DNA of 62,257 nucleotides from Amycolatopsis tucumanensis (GCF_021654135.1 NZ_JAKGSD010000051.1:1-62257), one strand, 5' to 3'. Numbered from the stretch's first letter, positions 6,646 to 15,729 are shown. Numbers and translations: made by a program. The notes: generated by a model not told the origin, from the sequence alone.

Positions 6646-9051
6646 ATGAGCACCCTGTTCGACCTCCCCGCCGAGCCGCCCGCGCGCCCAGCGCCGGGCC
6701 GCCACGCCGACCTGCTCGCCGACCTCAATCCCGCGCAGCGGGAGGCGGTCACGCACGCGGGCGCGCCGCTGCTGGTCGTCGCGGGCGCCGGGTCGGGCAA
6801 GACCCGGGTGCTGACCCGCCGGATCGCCTACCTGCTGGCCGAACGCGGCGTGCACCCCGGCGAGATCATGGCGATCACGTTCACCAACAAGGCCGCGGCC
6901 GAGATGCGCGAGCGCGTCAGCGACCTCGTCGGCAGGCGGGCCAACGCGATGTGGGTCTCCACGTTCCACTCGATGTGCGTGCGGTTGCTGCGCCGCGAGG
7001 CCAAGACGCTGGACATGTCGTCGAACTTCTCGATCTACGACGCCGACGACACGCGGCGGCTGGTCACGCTCGTGGCGCGCGACCTGGACATCGACCCCAA
7101 GCGCTACCCGGCCCGCGCGCTGGCCGTGCACATCTCCAACCACAAGAACGAGCTGACCGACCCGGAGGACGCCGCCGCGAAGGCGTCCAACGACCTGGAG
7201 CGCCGCGTCGCCGAGGTCTACGCCGAGTACCAGCGACGGCTGCGGCTGGCCAACGCGTTCGACTTCGACGACCTGATCATGCGCACCGTCGAGCTGTTCC
7301 AGGCCTTCCCGGACGTGGCCGAGCACTACCGCCGGCGGTTCCGGCACGTGCTGGTCGACGAGTACCAGGACACCAACCACGCCCAGTACACGCTGGTGCG
7401 GGAGCTGGTCGGCACGTCGACGAGCGAGTCCGGCGTCGAGCCCGCGGAGCTGTGCGTCGTCGGTGACGCCGACCAGTCGATCTACGCCTTCCGCGGCGCC
7501 ACGATCCGCAACATCGAGGAGTTCGAGCGGGACTTCCCGGACGCCCGCACGATCCTGCTGGAGCAGAACTACCGCTCCACCCAGACCATCCTGTCCGCGG
7601 CCAACGCGGTCATCGCGCGCAACCCGAACCGCCGGGACAAGCGGCTGTGGACCGACTCCGGCGACGGCGAGAAGATCGGCGTGTACGTCGCCGACAACGA
7701 GCACGACGAGGCGGCGTTCGTCGCGGGCGAGATCGACGCGCTGGTCGACCAGGGCCAGGCGAAGTACTCCGACGTCGCGGTCTTCTACCGCACCAACAAC
7801 CAGTCGCGGGTGTTCGAGGAGATCTTCATCCGGCTCGGCCTGCCCTACCGGGTGGTCGGCGGCGTCCGGTTCTACGAGCGCCGCGAGGTCCGGGACGCGC
7901 TGGCGTACCTGCGGGTGCTCGCCAACCCGGAGGACACGGTCAGCCTGCGCCGCATCCTCAACGTGCCCAAGCGGGGCATCGGCGACCGGGCCGAGGCGTG
8001 CGTGGCCACCCACGCCGAGCGCGAGCGGATCTCGTTCGCGGCCGCGCTGCGCGACGCCGCGGCGGGCCGGGTCGCGCTGCTCAACCCGCGCTCGGCCAAG
8101 GCGATCGCCGGGTTCGTCGAGCTGCTCGACGGGCTGATCGAGCTGGTCGACAGCGGCGCGGAGGTCGCGGACGTGCTCGAAGCGGTGCTGGAGCGCACCG
8201 GGTACCGGGCCGAGCTGGAGGAGTCCGACGACCCGCAGGACGCCTCGCGCGTGGACAACCTGACCGAGCTCGTCACCGTCGCCCGCGAGTTCGCGGAGCA
8301 GGCGGCCGAGATGGCGCCGCTCGCCGAGGACGACGACGGGGTGCCCGAGCCGGGCTCGCTGGCGGCGTTCCTGGAGCGGGTGTCGCTGGTCGCGGACGCC
8401 GACTCGGTGCCGACGCCGGACTCCGACGGCGAGGAAGAGGACTCCGGCGTGGTCACGCTGATGACCGTGCACACCGCCAAGGGGCTGGAGTACCCGGTGG
8501 TGTTCTGCACGGGCTGGGAGGACGGGGTGTTCCCGCACCTGCGTGCGCTGGGCGAGCCCGCCGAGCTAGCGGAGGAGCGGCGGCTGGCGTACGTGGCGAT
8601 CACGCGAGCGCGGCAGCGGCTGTACCTGAGCCGGGCGATCACCCGGTCGGCGTGGGGGCAGCCGATGACGAACCCGGCGTCCCGGTTCTTCGACGAGGTG
8701 CCGTCCGAGCTGCTCGACTGGCGCCGCGAGGAGCCGTCGTCCGCCGCCGAGTCGTCCTTCGGTTCTCCGCGCGCCGCGACCACCTGGGGCCGCCGCTCCC
8801 GCTTCGGCGAGGATTCCGCGCAGGCGGGCATCGCGGCCCGCGGCATGCGGTCGACGCCGTTCAAGGGCTGGCAGAACACGGTCGCGCTGAAGCTCGAGGT
8901 GGGCGACCGGGTCAACCACGACAAGTACGGACTCGGCACGGTGGTCGAGGCGTCCGGCGAGGGCCCCCGCGCCACGGCGACGATCGATTTCGGCAGTGCG
9001 GGCAAGGTGAAGCTGATGCTGATCGGCAGCGTGCCGATGGTGAAGCTGTAG
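6646..9051 (+). CDS. pcrA: ATP-dependent DNA helicase, UvrD/PcrA family
   Basis: This superfamily 1A 3'-5' helicase acts in nucleotide excision repair and recombination control. The 801-residue product starts with the Q motif LNPAQREAV, followed by Walker A AGAGSGKTR (about 47-55), motif Ia TFTNKAAAEM, Walker B VDEYQDTN, GDADQSIYAFRGA, QNYRS, VMTVHTAKGLEYPVVF and VAITRARQRL. The C terminus carries the Tudor-like RNA-polymerase-binding module (KLEVGDRVNHDKYGLGTV) typical of PcrA/UvrD1. Length and order of motifs are normal. It is preceded by a damage-type promoter motif and holds the position of uvrD1 in the mycobacterial gene order. Confidence 0.96.
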   Translation: MSTLFDLPAEPPARPAPGRHADLLADLNPAQREAVTHAGAPLLVVAGAGSGKTRVLTRRIAYLLAERGVHPGEIMAITFTNKAAAEMRERVSDLVGRRANAMWVSTFHSMCVRLLRREAKTLDMSSNFSIYDADDTRRLVTLVARDLDIDPKRYPARALAVHISNHKNELTDPEDAAAKASNDLERRVAEVYAEYQRRLRLANAFDFDDLIMRTVELFQAFPDVAEHYRRRFRHVLVDEYQDTNHAQYTLVRELVGTSTSESGVEPAELCVVGDADQSIYAFRGATIRNIEEFERDFPDARTILLEQNYRSTQTILSAANAVIARNPNRRDKRLWTDSGDGEKIGVYVADNEHDEAAFVAGEIDALVDQGQAKYSDVAVFYRTNNQSRVFEEIFIRLGLPYRVVGGVRFYERREVRDALAYLRVLANPEDTVSLRRILNVPKRGIGDRAEACVATHAERERISFAAALRDAAAGRVALLNPRSAKAIAGFVELLDGLIELVDSGAEVADVLEAVLERTGYRAELEESDDPQDASRVDNLTELVTVAREFAEQAAEMAPLAEDDDGVPEPGSLAAFLERVSLVADADSVPTPDSDGEEEDSGVVTLMTVHTAKGLEYPVVFCTGWEDGVFPHLRALGEPAELAEERRLAYVAITRARQRLYLSRAITRSAWGQPMTNPASRFFDEVPSELLDWRREEPSSAAESSFGSPRAATTWGRRSRFGEDSAQAGIAARGMRSTPFKGWQNTVALKLEVGDRVNHDKYGLGTVVEASGEGPRATATIDFGSAGKVKLMLIGSVPMVKL

Positions 9052-9384
9052 GTGTTGCTGGCCGCGGTGGCGTGCCGTTCCTCGGCCGCCACCGCTGCCG
9101 TCACCGCGGTCGCCCGCTGGTGCCGTTTCCGCCGCCGACCGCGGCATCCATTCACGCTGTAGATCCTGTTCGCCGTCACGCGCCGTTCGCCGCGCGCCAC
9201 GGGTGCTGGCCGCCTGCGCCGTATCTGCCGCCGTGGCATGAGCCCCGCCGCCGTGTGCCGTCCCCGGCCGCCACCGCTACCAGCTGCCTTGCACCCCGCC
9301 TACCGCTGCCCGCAACTCAAGCGTGAGCACACCCCATTAACCCGTTCGAGCGAACGTCGACCCTCGCTGCCCGACCGCGCCAAA
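9052..9384. other. Intergenic stretch without a supported gene
   Basis: About 330 bases after the helicase stop are rich in GCCGCC/CCGCCG runs. Frames are open in places, but residue composition is skewed to Pro, Arg and Ala and no convincing start is present. The only structure is a palindrome at 9343-9356, CGTTCG-AG-CGAACG, which resembles an inverted LexA box with a wrong spacer. Confidence 0.5.
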
Positions 9385-9385
9385 A

Positions 9386-9408
9386 CTGTCAGACCCCTCC
9401 GATACAAC
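9386..9408 (+). promoter_or_regulatory. RecA-NDp/PafBC-like promoter upstream of the SOS-boxed small gene
   Basis: The sequence CTGTCAGAC (9386-9394), eight bases, then TACAAC (9403-9408) matches the core TGTCRG of the LexA-independent damage promoter with correct spacing, but the last two upstream bases and the final T of the -10 differ. A LexA box begins five bases downstream. The combination recalls mycobacterial recA, which uses both controls. Confidence 0.45.
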
Positions 9409-9412
9409 TGTC

Positions 9413-9428
9413 TCGAACGAAAGTTCGA
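9413..9428 (+). promoter_or_regulatory. LexA (SOS) box
   Basis: TCGAACGAAAGTTCGA is a perfect match to the actinobacterial LexA operator TCGAAC-N4-GTTCGA. It sits directly after a -10-like element and 19 bases before a GTG start with a GGGAGG ribosome site, which is the geometry for repression of that gene. Confidence 0.85.
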
Positions 9429-9447
9429 ACCCTCGGGAGGTCATGGT

Positions 9448-9699
9448 GTGGGCAGGCAGTGGTTCCCGTACGTGCGGGCGGGCGTCCTCGAACGCGTCGA
9501 GCGCATGGTCGCGCGTGCGGCTCGCGACGGTGCACTACCCGCCGCGGAGGCGCTCGTCGTCCTCGGAGCCTGGCAGGCGCTGCTGGAGCGGCACGGCGGG
9601 CCGGACGGCCGGTGCGTGCTGTGCCGCCGTACTTCGCGGCGGCTGTGCGGCGTCTGGCAGGTCGCGGTGGCCTATTTCGTGCGGCCGGACGCCCCGTGA
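9448..9699 (+). CDS. Small LexA-controlled protein of unknown function
   Basis: The 83-residue product starts at GTG 9448 with CGGGAGG (9434-9440) as ribosome site; the frame is open upstream, but the SOS box and ribosome site fix this start. It reads as a helical N-terminal half (VLERVERMVARAARDGALPAA) followed by a Cys-containing segment, CVLCRRTSRRLC, which could bind a metal or act as a redox pair. There is no signal peptide or membrane segment. It is not in the mycobacterial version of this gene order. I do not recognise the family. The dual damage-type control suggests a role in the DNA damage response. Confidence 0.75.
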   Translation: MGRQWFPYVRAGVLERVERMVARAARDGALPAAEALVVLGAWQALLERHGGPDGRCVLCRRTSRRLCGVWQVAVAYFVRPDAP

Positions 9700-9718
9700 G
9701 CGAGCCAGGGAGGGGCCG

Positions 9719-10534
9719 TCAGAGGTAGACGCCGCGGGCGGCGAGCCACGTGCGCGGGTCGACCTTCTTGGTGCCGTTGAGCCACACCTCGAAGTGCAGG
9801 TGCGGGCCGGTGCTCTGGCCGCGGTTGCCGATCTCGGCGATCTTCTGGCCGCACTTGACCTTCTGGCCCTCGCGCACCGAGTAGCTGTTCATGTGGCCGT
9901 ACACCTGCACGGTGCCGTCCTCCAGTTGGATCTTCACCCACAGGCCGAAACCACTGGCCGGGCCGGCCTCGATCACGGTGCCGTCGGAGGCGGCGTAGAT
10001 CGGGGTGCCGATCGAGTTGGCGATGTCGATGCCGTAGTGGCTGGTGCCCCAGCGGGCGCCGAAGCCGGAGGTGTAGGTGCCCTTCGCGGGCAGGCAGGTC
10101 TTCGGCCGGGCGGCCTCTTCGGCGGCGGCGCGGGCGGCTTCGGCGTCCCGGGCCTGGCGGGCCATGGTGACGTTCTCACTGTCGGTGAGGCGCTGCACCT
10201 CGGCCGACGCGTCCGTGAAGTTGGCCGCGGGAAGGATCTCGGGTGCGCCGGTGGGGGCGTCACCACCGACGGCGAACGACGCGCTGGCGTCCTCGGCGTT
10301 GGCCAGGGGGGTCACACCGGCGTCGGAGGTCTGTACGGCCTGGAGGGTCTGTCCTGCGGCGGCAGCGGCGAACGCGCCGGCCGCGACCGCGGCGACGACG
10401 ACCCGGCCGCGCAGCGCCGACGAAGGCGCAGGGAGCCGGTGGGCGCCCCGGACACGGACGACGGCGCCGTCCATAGCGTCGTCGTCGAGTTCCGGGGAAG
10501 GAGCTTGGCCGCCGGGGGAGCGGTATCGAGCCAA
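9719..10534 (-). CDS. Secreted or membrane-anchored M23 metallopeptidase
   Basis: This is a LytM-type peptidoglycan endopeptidase of 271 residues. The zinc ligands are visible: HYGIDIA holds the first His and Asp, and HLHFEVW holds the later His pair. The domain covers about the last 125 residues (TSGFGARWGTSHYG through RTWLAARGVYL). An N-terminal hydrophobic segment (RGRVVVAAVAAGAFAAAAAG) is a signal or anchor, followed by a helical linker rich in Ala and Glu. I chose the TTG at 10534 because GGAAGG lies seven bases upstream and the product begins MARYRSPGG; the longer frame to 10690 lacks a ribosome site. Position and orientation match M. tuberculosis Rv0950c. Confidence 0.9.
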   Translation of the reverse strand: MARYRSPGGQAPSPELDDDAMDGAVVRVRGAHRLPAPSSALRGRVVVAAVAAGAFAAAAAGQTLQAVQTSDAGVTPLANAEDASASFAVGGDAPTGAPEILPAANFTDASAEVQRLTDSENVTMARQARDAEAARAAAEEAARPKTCLPAKGTYTSGFGARWGTSHYGIDIANSIGTPIYAASDGTVIEAGPASGFGLWVKIQLEDGTVQVYGHMNSYSVREGQKVKCGQKIAEIGNRGQSTGPHLHFEVWLNGTKKVDPRTWLAARGVYL

Positions 10535-10660
10535 GTCAGGGCCTTCCGTTGCTCGGGGGGTCAGACCGCGGGCGCCGGGCGGGGGATCCCGGTGGGCAAC
10601 CGTTCGGGGGTCGGCTGCCCGTCGCCCACATCGTGACCTGACCGTGATGGGGACCGGGGG

Positions 10661-10690
10661 ACAGTAACGAAGGGATGTGGTCGACGGCAA
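10661..10690 (-). promoter_or_regulatory. Probable promoter of the M23 peptidase gene
   Basis: Read on the minus strand, TTGCCG (10690-10685) and TACTGT (10666-10661) are separated by 18 bases, a plausible sigma-70-type promoter. It predicts a leader of about 120 bases before the TTG start. Actinomycete cell-wall hydrolase genes often carry a c-di-AMP riboswitch in such a leader; I could not match this one to that consensus. Confidence 0.45.
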
Positions 10691-11009
10691 GAACCGGCCG
10701 CCGTCTGGGCCGAACGTGGGGCGCGGGCCGGCTGTCCAGCAGCAGCGATGACACTGGGTAGAGGGGATATTCCGCCGTTGGTGTGACGTGCGACACGGTT
10801 TGTTGGTTCGTGGCGTTCCGGGGGCAACCTCGGAGGCTTGCTAGCGTCGGCGCCGGTGTCGGTAGCGAGACCGCGCGGGCCCGCGATCGTCTGTGAGGCG
10901 GTGGTGCCGGGCGCCGGTGTCAGGCACAGGCTGCGGTGCGCCCGCGGCTCTCGGACGCCGAGGCCGGCCGTCCTGACCGCTCCTCCGACCCTCGACGACG
11001 TGAGAACAC
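10691..11009. other. Intergenic region between divergent genes
   Basis: This region of about 320 bases separates the M23 peptidase (minus) from a large membrane protein gene (plus). It has no convincing ORF. A TAGCGT hexamer (10840-10845) could be a -10 for the plus-strand gene, leaving a leader of more than 150 bases. No recognised riboswitch or strong hairpin was found. Confidence 0.4.
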
Positions 11010-13307
11010 ATGGACACTGACAGCACCGGCGGCGCGGCTGCCGTGCAGCTCGACGCCATCCCCGACACGGCCGCCGCGGGCCGGTCCCCGTCCGTCGCGG
11101 CCTACGTGGTGGGTGCGGTCTCGGCCGTGCTGCTCGCCGTGGGTGCCGCCGTGCCCGTGGTGAACGGCGTGGCGCGCGGGTTCAACAGCGTGCCGTTGCT
11201 GGTGGTGCTCGCCATCGCGCCGATGGCCGTGGTCGCGGTGCTCGCGCTGAAGGGACGCCACCAGACGGCGGCGGGAGTGCTGGCCGCCGTGGCGGCACTC
11301 GCCCCCGGGCGGCTGGTGCTCGACCTGATCCTGCTGACGGACCCGGTCCGCGCGGCGCGCCCGGAGCTGTTCCGGCTGCACTCACTGGCCGACCCCGGCA
11401 CCGCGCCCGGACTGTGGCTCCTGCTGGCGGGCCACGTGGCCGCGATGGTCGCGGGGGTGTTGGCAACACGAGCCGCCGCGCCGAAGGCGGACATCCCGTG
11501 GACCCCGAGGGCCTCCGCCGCGGCCGAAGCTGCCGCCGCCCGCGCCGCTGGAAGCCCTGGCCCGAGCAGCCCCAGCACCGATCCCGGCCGCAGCGCCCGG
11601 ACCACCGGCGGTGACGCACCCGGCGGCACCGCGGCGCGTGGCCGCAACGCCGCGGATGCGGCCGGTGGCGCAGCTGCCAGCGGAAGTGATGAGGGGGAGC
11701 GCACCGGGAACGCCGACAGGAAGACCGGCGCCCTTCCGGCTCGCAATTCGCGAACCGAATATTCCGCCACCATTGGCGATGCAGGCACAGACGACTCCGC
11801 CGCCGACAGGCCCGCCACCTCCAGCGACGCCGCCACCTCGGGCGAAGCCGCCACCCGCGCCGACGAGGCTGGCCGAGCCACCACGCGCGCCGACGAGGCT
11901 GGCCGAGCCACCACCCGCGCCGAGGCCGCCGACCGGGCCTCTGTCCCCGACGGGAGCTCTGATCGGCCTGCGGCCTCCGGCGGCGGCTCGGATCTGGCCC
12001 CTGCTCCCGAGAGCACCTGGCCCGAGGCGGCCGAAGTGAGCCGTGGGGGGTTGGTTTTCGGGATGTTCGCCGCGGTCGTTGCGGGCGTCGGGGTCATGAT
12101 GGCGCCCTTCACCTCGACCGACGCCTTCCTGCCCGCCGATAGCGCGTTCGAGAGCCCGGGCCTCGTGCTCGCCGGGAGTCTGCTGCTCGCCTTCGCTCTG
12201 CCCGTCGCCACCATGCTGCTCGCCGGCTCGGGCACGGCCGTCGCCCGGGGTGGGTTGCTCGGGCTCGGCGTCACCGCCGCCGTTGTCGGCTTGCCGAACC
12301 TCGTCTCGGGGCTCAGCCTGCCCGGCGTGCGCCTCGCGGCGGGGCCGATCCTCGTGCTCGTCGGGGCGGCCGGGATGATCGCCGCCGCGTTCCTGCCCAC
12401 CGCGGCCACCCGGGACGCCGCCCAGGACGACGAGGCGGGCGAGATCACCCTGCCCGGCATCCGCCGCCTGCGGATCGTCACCGGCGTCCTCGCCGTGCTC
12501 ACCTCCGCCGCGGCCATCGCCGGCGCCCTCACGCCCCAGGTGGTCATCACCGAGACCCTCAACGGCCCGCAGAGCCCCTCCCGCTCGGCACTGCTCGTCG
12601 CGGGGCTGCTGGTCGGCGTGCTCGGCCTCGTCATGTTCACCGCCGGCCCCGCGGCCTACGCCCGGCCCGCGCTCTCGGTCGCCTGGGTCACGGTCCCGCT
12701 CGCCGGCACCGCGGTCCTGACCATGGCCGTCACCGCCACCGAACTCGGCGCCGGTCTCACCCCGGGGCCCGGGGTGCTGTGGACCGCGCTCGCCATCGTC
12801 GGATCGGCCATCACCGCCTGCTGCTCCGTCGTCGCGGGGATGGTCGAACGCGACGAGACCACCGACCCGGCCACCGCGCTCGGCGACGGACCCGCCCTGC
12901 CCGGCGCGGACCTGCTCACCCCGCTGGTCGCCGCGGGGATACTCGCCATCGGCGCCTTCGGCACGCCCTCGATCCTCGCGCCGGACTACGTCGAACCCGC
13001 CCTCTGGTCGAGCTTCGGCACCCCCTCGTGGGGCCTGCTGGTCGCGCTGCTCACCGTCCTCGGCGCGTGCGTCCTCGCCCCGCGGTGCCGTCCCGCCCGC
13101 GCCGCGGCGCTGCTCGCCGGTGCCGCCTGCGTCGCCGGGCTGCGTGCCGCGGAGTTGCCACTCGTGGGTGATGAGATCGCCGGAGCGCACGCCGGGCTGG
13201 GCTGGTGGCTCGCGCTGGGCTGCGCCCTCGCCCTGGTCATCGCCGCCGTTCTGGCCGCGCGTGGCTCGATTCACACCCCGAAACCACGCTCTGGATCCAT
13301 ACGGTGA
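11010..13307 (+). CDS. Large polytopic membrane protein of unknown function
   Basis: The 765-residue product has four hydrophobic segments in the first 150 residues, then a hydrophilic Ala/Arg/Asp/Thr-rich stretch (about 160-345), then some ten more hydrophobic segments to the C terminus. The linker contains a decapeptide repeat, RADEAGRATT, and looks disordered. No transporter or enzyme motif is visible. ATG 11010 has only a weak ribosome site (GACGTGAG). Codon use is strongly GC3-biased throughout, which supports it as real. It precedes sucCD in the same direction but is separated by 155 bases. Confidence 0.8.
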   Translation: MDTDSTGGAAAVQLDAIPDTAAAGRSPSVAAYVVGAVSAVLLAVGAAVPVVNGVARGFNSVPLLVVLAIAPMAVVAVLALKGRHQTAAGVLAAVAALAPGRLVLDLILLTDPVRAARPELFRLHSLADPGTAPGLWLLLAGHVAAMVAGVLATRAAAPKADIPWTPRASAAAEAAAARAAGSPGPSSPSTDPGRSARTTGGDAPGGTAARGRNAADAAGGAAASGSDEGERTGNADRKTGALPARNSRTEYSATIGDAGTDDSAADRPATSSDAATSGEAATRADEAGRATTRADEAGRATTRAEAADRASVPDGSSDRPAASGGGSDLAPAPESTWPEAAEVSRGGLVFGMFAAVVAGVGVMMAPFTSTDAFLPADSAFESPGLVLAGSLLLAFALPVATMLLAGSGTAVARGGLLGLGVTAAVVGLPNLVSGLSLPGVRLAAGPILVLVGAAGMIAAAFLPTAATRDAAQDDEAGEITLPGIRRLRIVTGVLAVLTSAAAIAGALTPQVVITETLNGPQSPSRSALLVAGLLVGVLGLVMFTAGPAAYARPALSVAWVTVPLAGTAVLTMAVTATELGAGLTPGPGVLWTALAIVGSAITACCSVVAGMVERDETTDPATALGDGPALPGADLLTPLVAAGILAIGAFGTPSILAPDYVEPALWSSFGTPSWGLLVALLTVLGACVLAPRCRPARAAALLAGAACVAGLRAAELPLVGDEIAGAHAGLGWWLALGCALALVIAAVLAARGSIHTPKPRSGSIR
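11851..11910 (+). repeat. Two tandem 30-bp units in the linker of the large membrane protein
   Basis: Bases 11851-11880 and 11881-11910 are identical except for one position (C/G at the fifth base), and a degenerate third unit follows. Each unit encodes about ten residues of the pattern RADEAGRATT. The repeat keeps frame and falls in the predicted disordered linker, so copy number may vary between strains. Confidence 0.8.
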
Positions 13308-13462
13308 CCGAGTTCACCGGATGCGCCGCCCCGAGCCAAAGCCCAGGTCGCTAGGGTCGTCTCCGTCCGGCAGCATGGTTTGCAACAAGCACCCGCCTGC
13401 GGATCGCCCCTCGCGAGACGACCGGTGACTCAGGCGGTGTGTGTCGTCAGGAGACTGGAGTA

Positions 13463-14632
13463 GTGGACCTCTACGAATACCAGGCGAAGGACCTCTTCGC
13501 CGCCCACGGCGTGCCGGTACTGCCCGGCGCCGTAGCGAGCACCCCGGAAGAAGCCCAGGCCGCCGCCGAGAAGATCGGTGGACAGGTCGTCGTCAAGGCC
13601 CAGGTGAAGACCGGTGGCCGCGGCAAGGCCGGTGGCGTGAAGCTCGCCAAGGACCCGGCCGAGGCCAAGGAGAAGGCCGAAGCCATCCTCGGCCTCGACA
13701 TCAAGGGCCACATCACGCACCGCGTGCTGGTGACCGAGGCGTCCGACATCGCGGAGGAGTACTACTTCTCCTTCCTGCTGGACCGCGCCAACCGCACCTT
13801 CCTGGCCATGGCGTCCGCCGAGGGCGGCATGGAGATCGAGCAGCTGGCCGTGGAGCGGCCCGAGGCGCTCGCCAAGGTGCCGGTCGACGCGATCGCCGGT
13901 GTCGACAAGGCCAAGGCGCTGGAGATCCTGACCCAGGGCAACTTCCCCGAGGCCATCCGCGACCAGGCGGCCGACGTGGTCGTCAAGCTGTGGGAGACCT
14001 TCGTGGCCGAGGACGCCACCCTGGTCGAGGTCAACCCGCTGGTCCGCGACCCGCAGGACAAGATCGTCGCCCTCGACGGCAAGGTCACCCTGGACGAGAA
14101 CGCCGCCTTCCGGCAGCCGAAGCAGGAAGAGCTCGTCGACAAGCAGACCGAGGACCCGCTGGAGGCCAAGGCCAAGGCGAAGGACCTCAACTACGTCAAG
14201 CTCGACGGCGAGGTCGGCATCATCGGCAACGGCGCGGGCCTGGTCATGTCCACCCTGGACGTGGTCGCCTACGCCGGTGAGAAGCACGGCGGCGTCAAGC
14301 CCGCCAACTTCCTCGACATCGGTGGCGGCGCCTCGGCCGAGGTCATGGCCGCCGGCCTGGACGTCATCCTGAACGACCCGGCCGTCAAGTCGGTGTTCGT
14401 CAACGTCTTCGGTGGCATCACCGCGTGCGACGCGGTCGCGACCGGCATCGTCGAGGCCCTCAAGATCCTGGGCGACGAGGCCACCAAGCCGCTCGTGGTC
14501 CGTCTCGACGGCAACAACGTCGAGGAAGGCCGCCGGATCCTCAACGAGGCCAACCACCCGCTGGTCACGCAGGTGGACACCATGGACAACGCAGCGGACA
14601 AGGCTGCCGAGCTGGCCGCGGCAGGAGCGTAA
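13463..14632 (+). CDS. sucC: Succinate-CoA ligase, beta subunit
   Basis: This TCA-cycle enzyme interconverts succinyl-CoA and succinate with nucleotide phosphorylation. The 389-residue product begins MDLYEYQAKDLFAAHGVPV from a GTG with AGGAG upstream, and has the ATP-grasp fold (VVVKAQVKTGGRGKAGGVK near 40-60), the Mg-binding VEVNPLV, and the CoA-ligase C-terminal domain with LDIGGGA and NVFGGITACDAVA. The frame extends back to 13439 without support. It is followed after five bases by sucD, whose ribosome site overlaps the end of sucC. Confidence 0.97.
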   Translation: MDLYEYQAKDLFAAHGVPVLPGAVASTPEEAQAAAEKIGGQVVVKAQVKTGGRGKAGGVKLAKDPAEAKEKAEAILGLDIKGHITHRVLVTEASDIAEEYYFSFLLDRANRTFLAMASAEGGMEIEQLAVERPEALAKVPVDAIAGVDKAKALEILTQGNFPEAIRDQAADVVVKLWETFVAEDATLVEVNPLVRDPQDKIVALDGKVTLDENAAFRQPKQEELVDKQTEDPLEAKAKAKDLNYVKLDGEVGIIGNGAGLVMSTLDVVAYAGEKHGGVKPANFLDIGGGASAEVMAAGLDVILNDPAVKSVFVNVFGGITACDAVATGIVEALKILGDEATKPLVVRLDGNNVEEGRRILNEANHPLVTQVDTMDNAADKAAELAAAGA

Positions 14633-14637
14633 GAGAC

Positions 14638-15528
14638 ATGTCGATCTTCCTCGATTCCAGCAGCAAGATCATCGTTCAGGGCATCACCGGGTCCGAGGGC
14701 ACCAAGCACGCGACCAAGATGCTGCAGGCCGGCTCGAACATCGTCGGCGGCGTGAACGCCCGCAAGGCAGGCCAGACCGTCACCATCGCGGGCAAGGACC
14801 TCACCGTGTTCGGCACGGTCGAGGAGGCCATGAAGGAGACCGGCGCCGACGTGTCGGTCATCTTCGTGCCGCCGAAGTTCGCCAAGGACGCCGTGATCGA
14901 GGCCATCGACGCCGAGATCCCGCTCGCCGTGGTGATCACCGAGGGCATCCCGGTGCACGACTCGGCCTACTTCTGGGCCCACGCCGTCGCCAAGGGCAAC
15001 AAGACCCGCATCATCGGCCCGAACTGCCCCGGCGTCATCTCGCCGGGCAAGTCGAACGCCGGCATCATCCCGGCCAACATCACCGGCCCCGGCAAGATCG
15101 GGCTGGTGTCGAAGTCGGGCACGCTGACCTACCAGATGATGTACGAGCTGCGTGACATCGGCTTCTCCACCGCCGTGGGCATCGGTGGCGACCCGGTCAT
15201 CGGCACCACGCACATCGACGCTCTGGAGGCCTTCCAGGCCGACCCGGAGACCGAGGTCATCGTCATGATCGGCGAGATCGGTGGCGACGCCGAGGAGCGG
15301 GCCGCGGCCTACATCAAGGAGAACGTGACCAAGCCGGTCGTCGGCTACGTCGCGGGCTTCACCGCCCCCGAGGGCAAGACGATGGGGCACGCGGGCGCGA
15401 TCGTGTCCGGCTCCGCAGGCACCGCGCAGGCGAAGAAGGAGGCCCTCGAGGCCGCGGGCGTGAAGGTCGGCAAGACGCCGTCCGAGACCGCCGCGCTGGC
15501 CCGGGAGCTGTACGAGAACCTGCACTGA
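14638..15528 (+). CDS. sucD: Succinate-CoA ligase, alpha subunit
   Basis: The 296-residue alpha subunit binds CoA and carries the phosphohistidine. The Rossmann CoA-binding N terminus shows VQGITGSEGTKHATKML, the glycine-rich loop is GPNCPGVISPGK, and the active-site His lies in MGHAGAIVSG (about residue 246). ATG 14638 follows GGAGCG within the end of sucC, so the two are translated from one message. Length is normal for the family. Confidence 0.97.
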   Translation: MSIFLDSSSKIIVQGITGSEGTKHATKMLQAGSNIVGGVNARKAGQTVTIAGKDLTVFGTVEEAMKETGADVSVIFVPPKFAKDAVIEAIDAEIPLAVVITEGIPVHDSAYFWAHAVAKGNKTRIIGPNCPGVISPGKSNAGIIPANITGPGKIGLVSKSGTLTYQMMYELRDIGFSTAVGIGGDPVIGTTHIDALEAFQADPETEVIVMIGEIGGDAEERAAAYIKENVTKPVVGYVAGFTAPEGKTMGHAGAIVSGSAGTAQAKKEALEAAGVKVGKTPSETAALARELYENLH

Positions 15529-15546
15529 CCCGTAGCGGTCCACACC

Positions 15547-15578
15547 CCGGCCGGGCACCGTTCGCGGTGCCCGGCCGG
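15547..15578 (+). terminator. Terminator after sucCD
   Basis: CCGGCCGGGCACCG (15547-15560) pairs perfectly with CGGTGCCCGGCCGG (15565-15578) around a UUCG tetraloop, an exceptionally stable hairpin. There is no long U run, which is usual in high-GC actinomycetes. It starts 19 bases after the sucD stop. Confidence 0.85.
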
Positions 15579-15729
15579 CGTGCTTCCCGGCCCCCGAAAT
15601 TCGACGCAACCGTTTGCCGTCCCGGCACGTCGGATAGCCGGATGGGGTGACCGGGAACCCCGGGACGTGTTGCATCGTTCCCGGACATATCGGCACCCCG
15701 GTTCGGGCGAAGACAGGAGAGCAAGCGCG

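Noticed and set aside
9343..9356. Second LexA box CGTTCG-AG-CGAACG near the small SOS gene
   Set aside because: The half-sites are in the wrong order and the spacer is two bases; it does not fit TCGAAC-N4-GTTCGA.
10535..10660. c-di-AMP (ydaO-type) riboswitch in the M23 peptidase leader
   Set aside because: Context and leader length fit, but I could not align the leader with the conserved stems and loops; a covariance-model search would decide.
13430..14557. Minus-strand 375-codon frame opposite sucC
   Set aside because: SucC is certain on the plus strand, and the antisense product has no family-like sequence.
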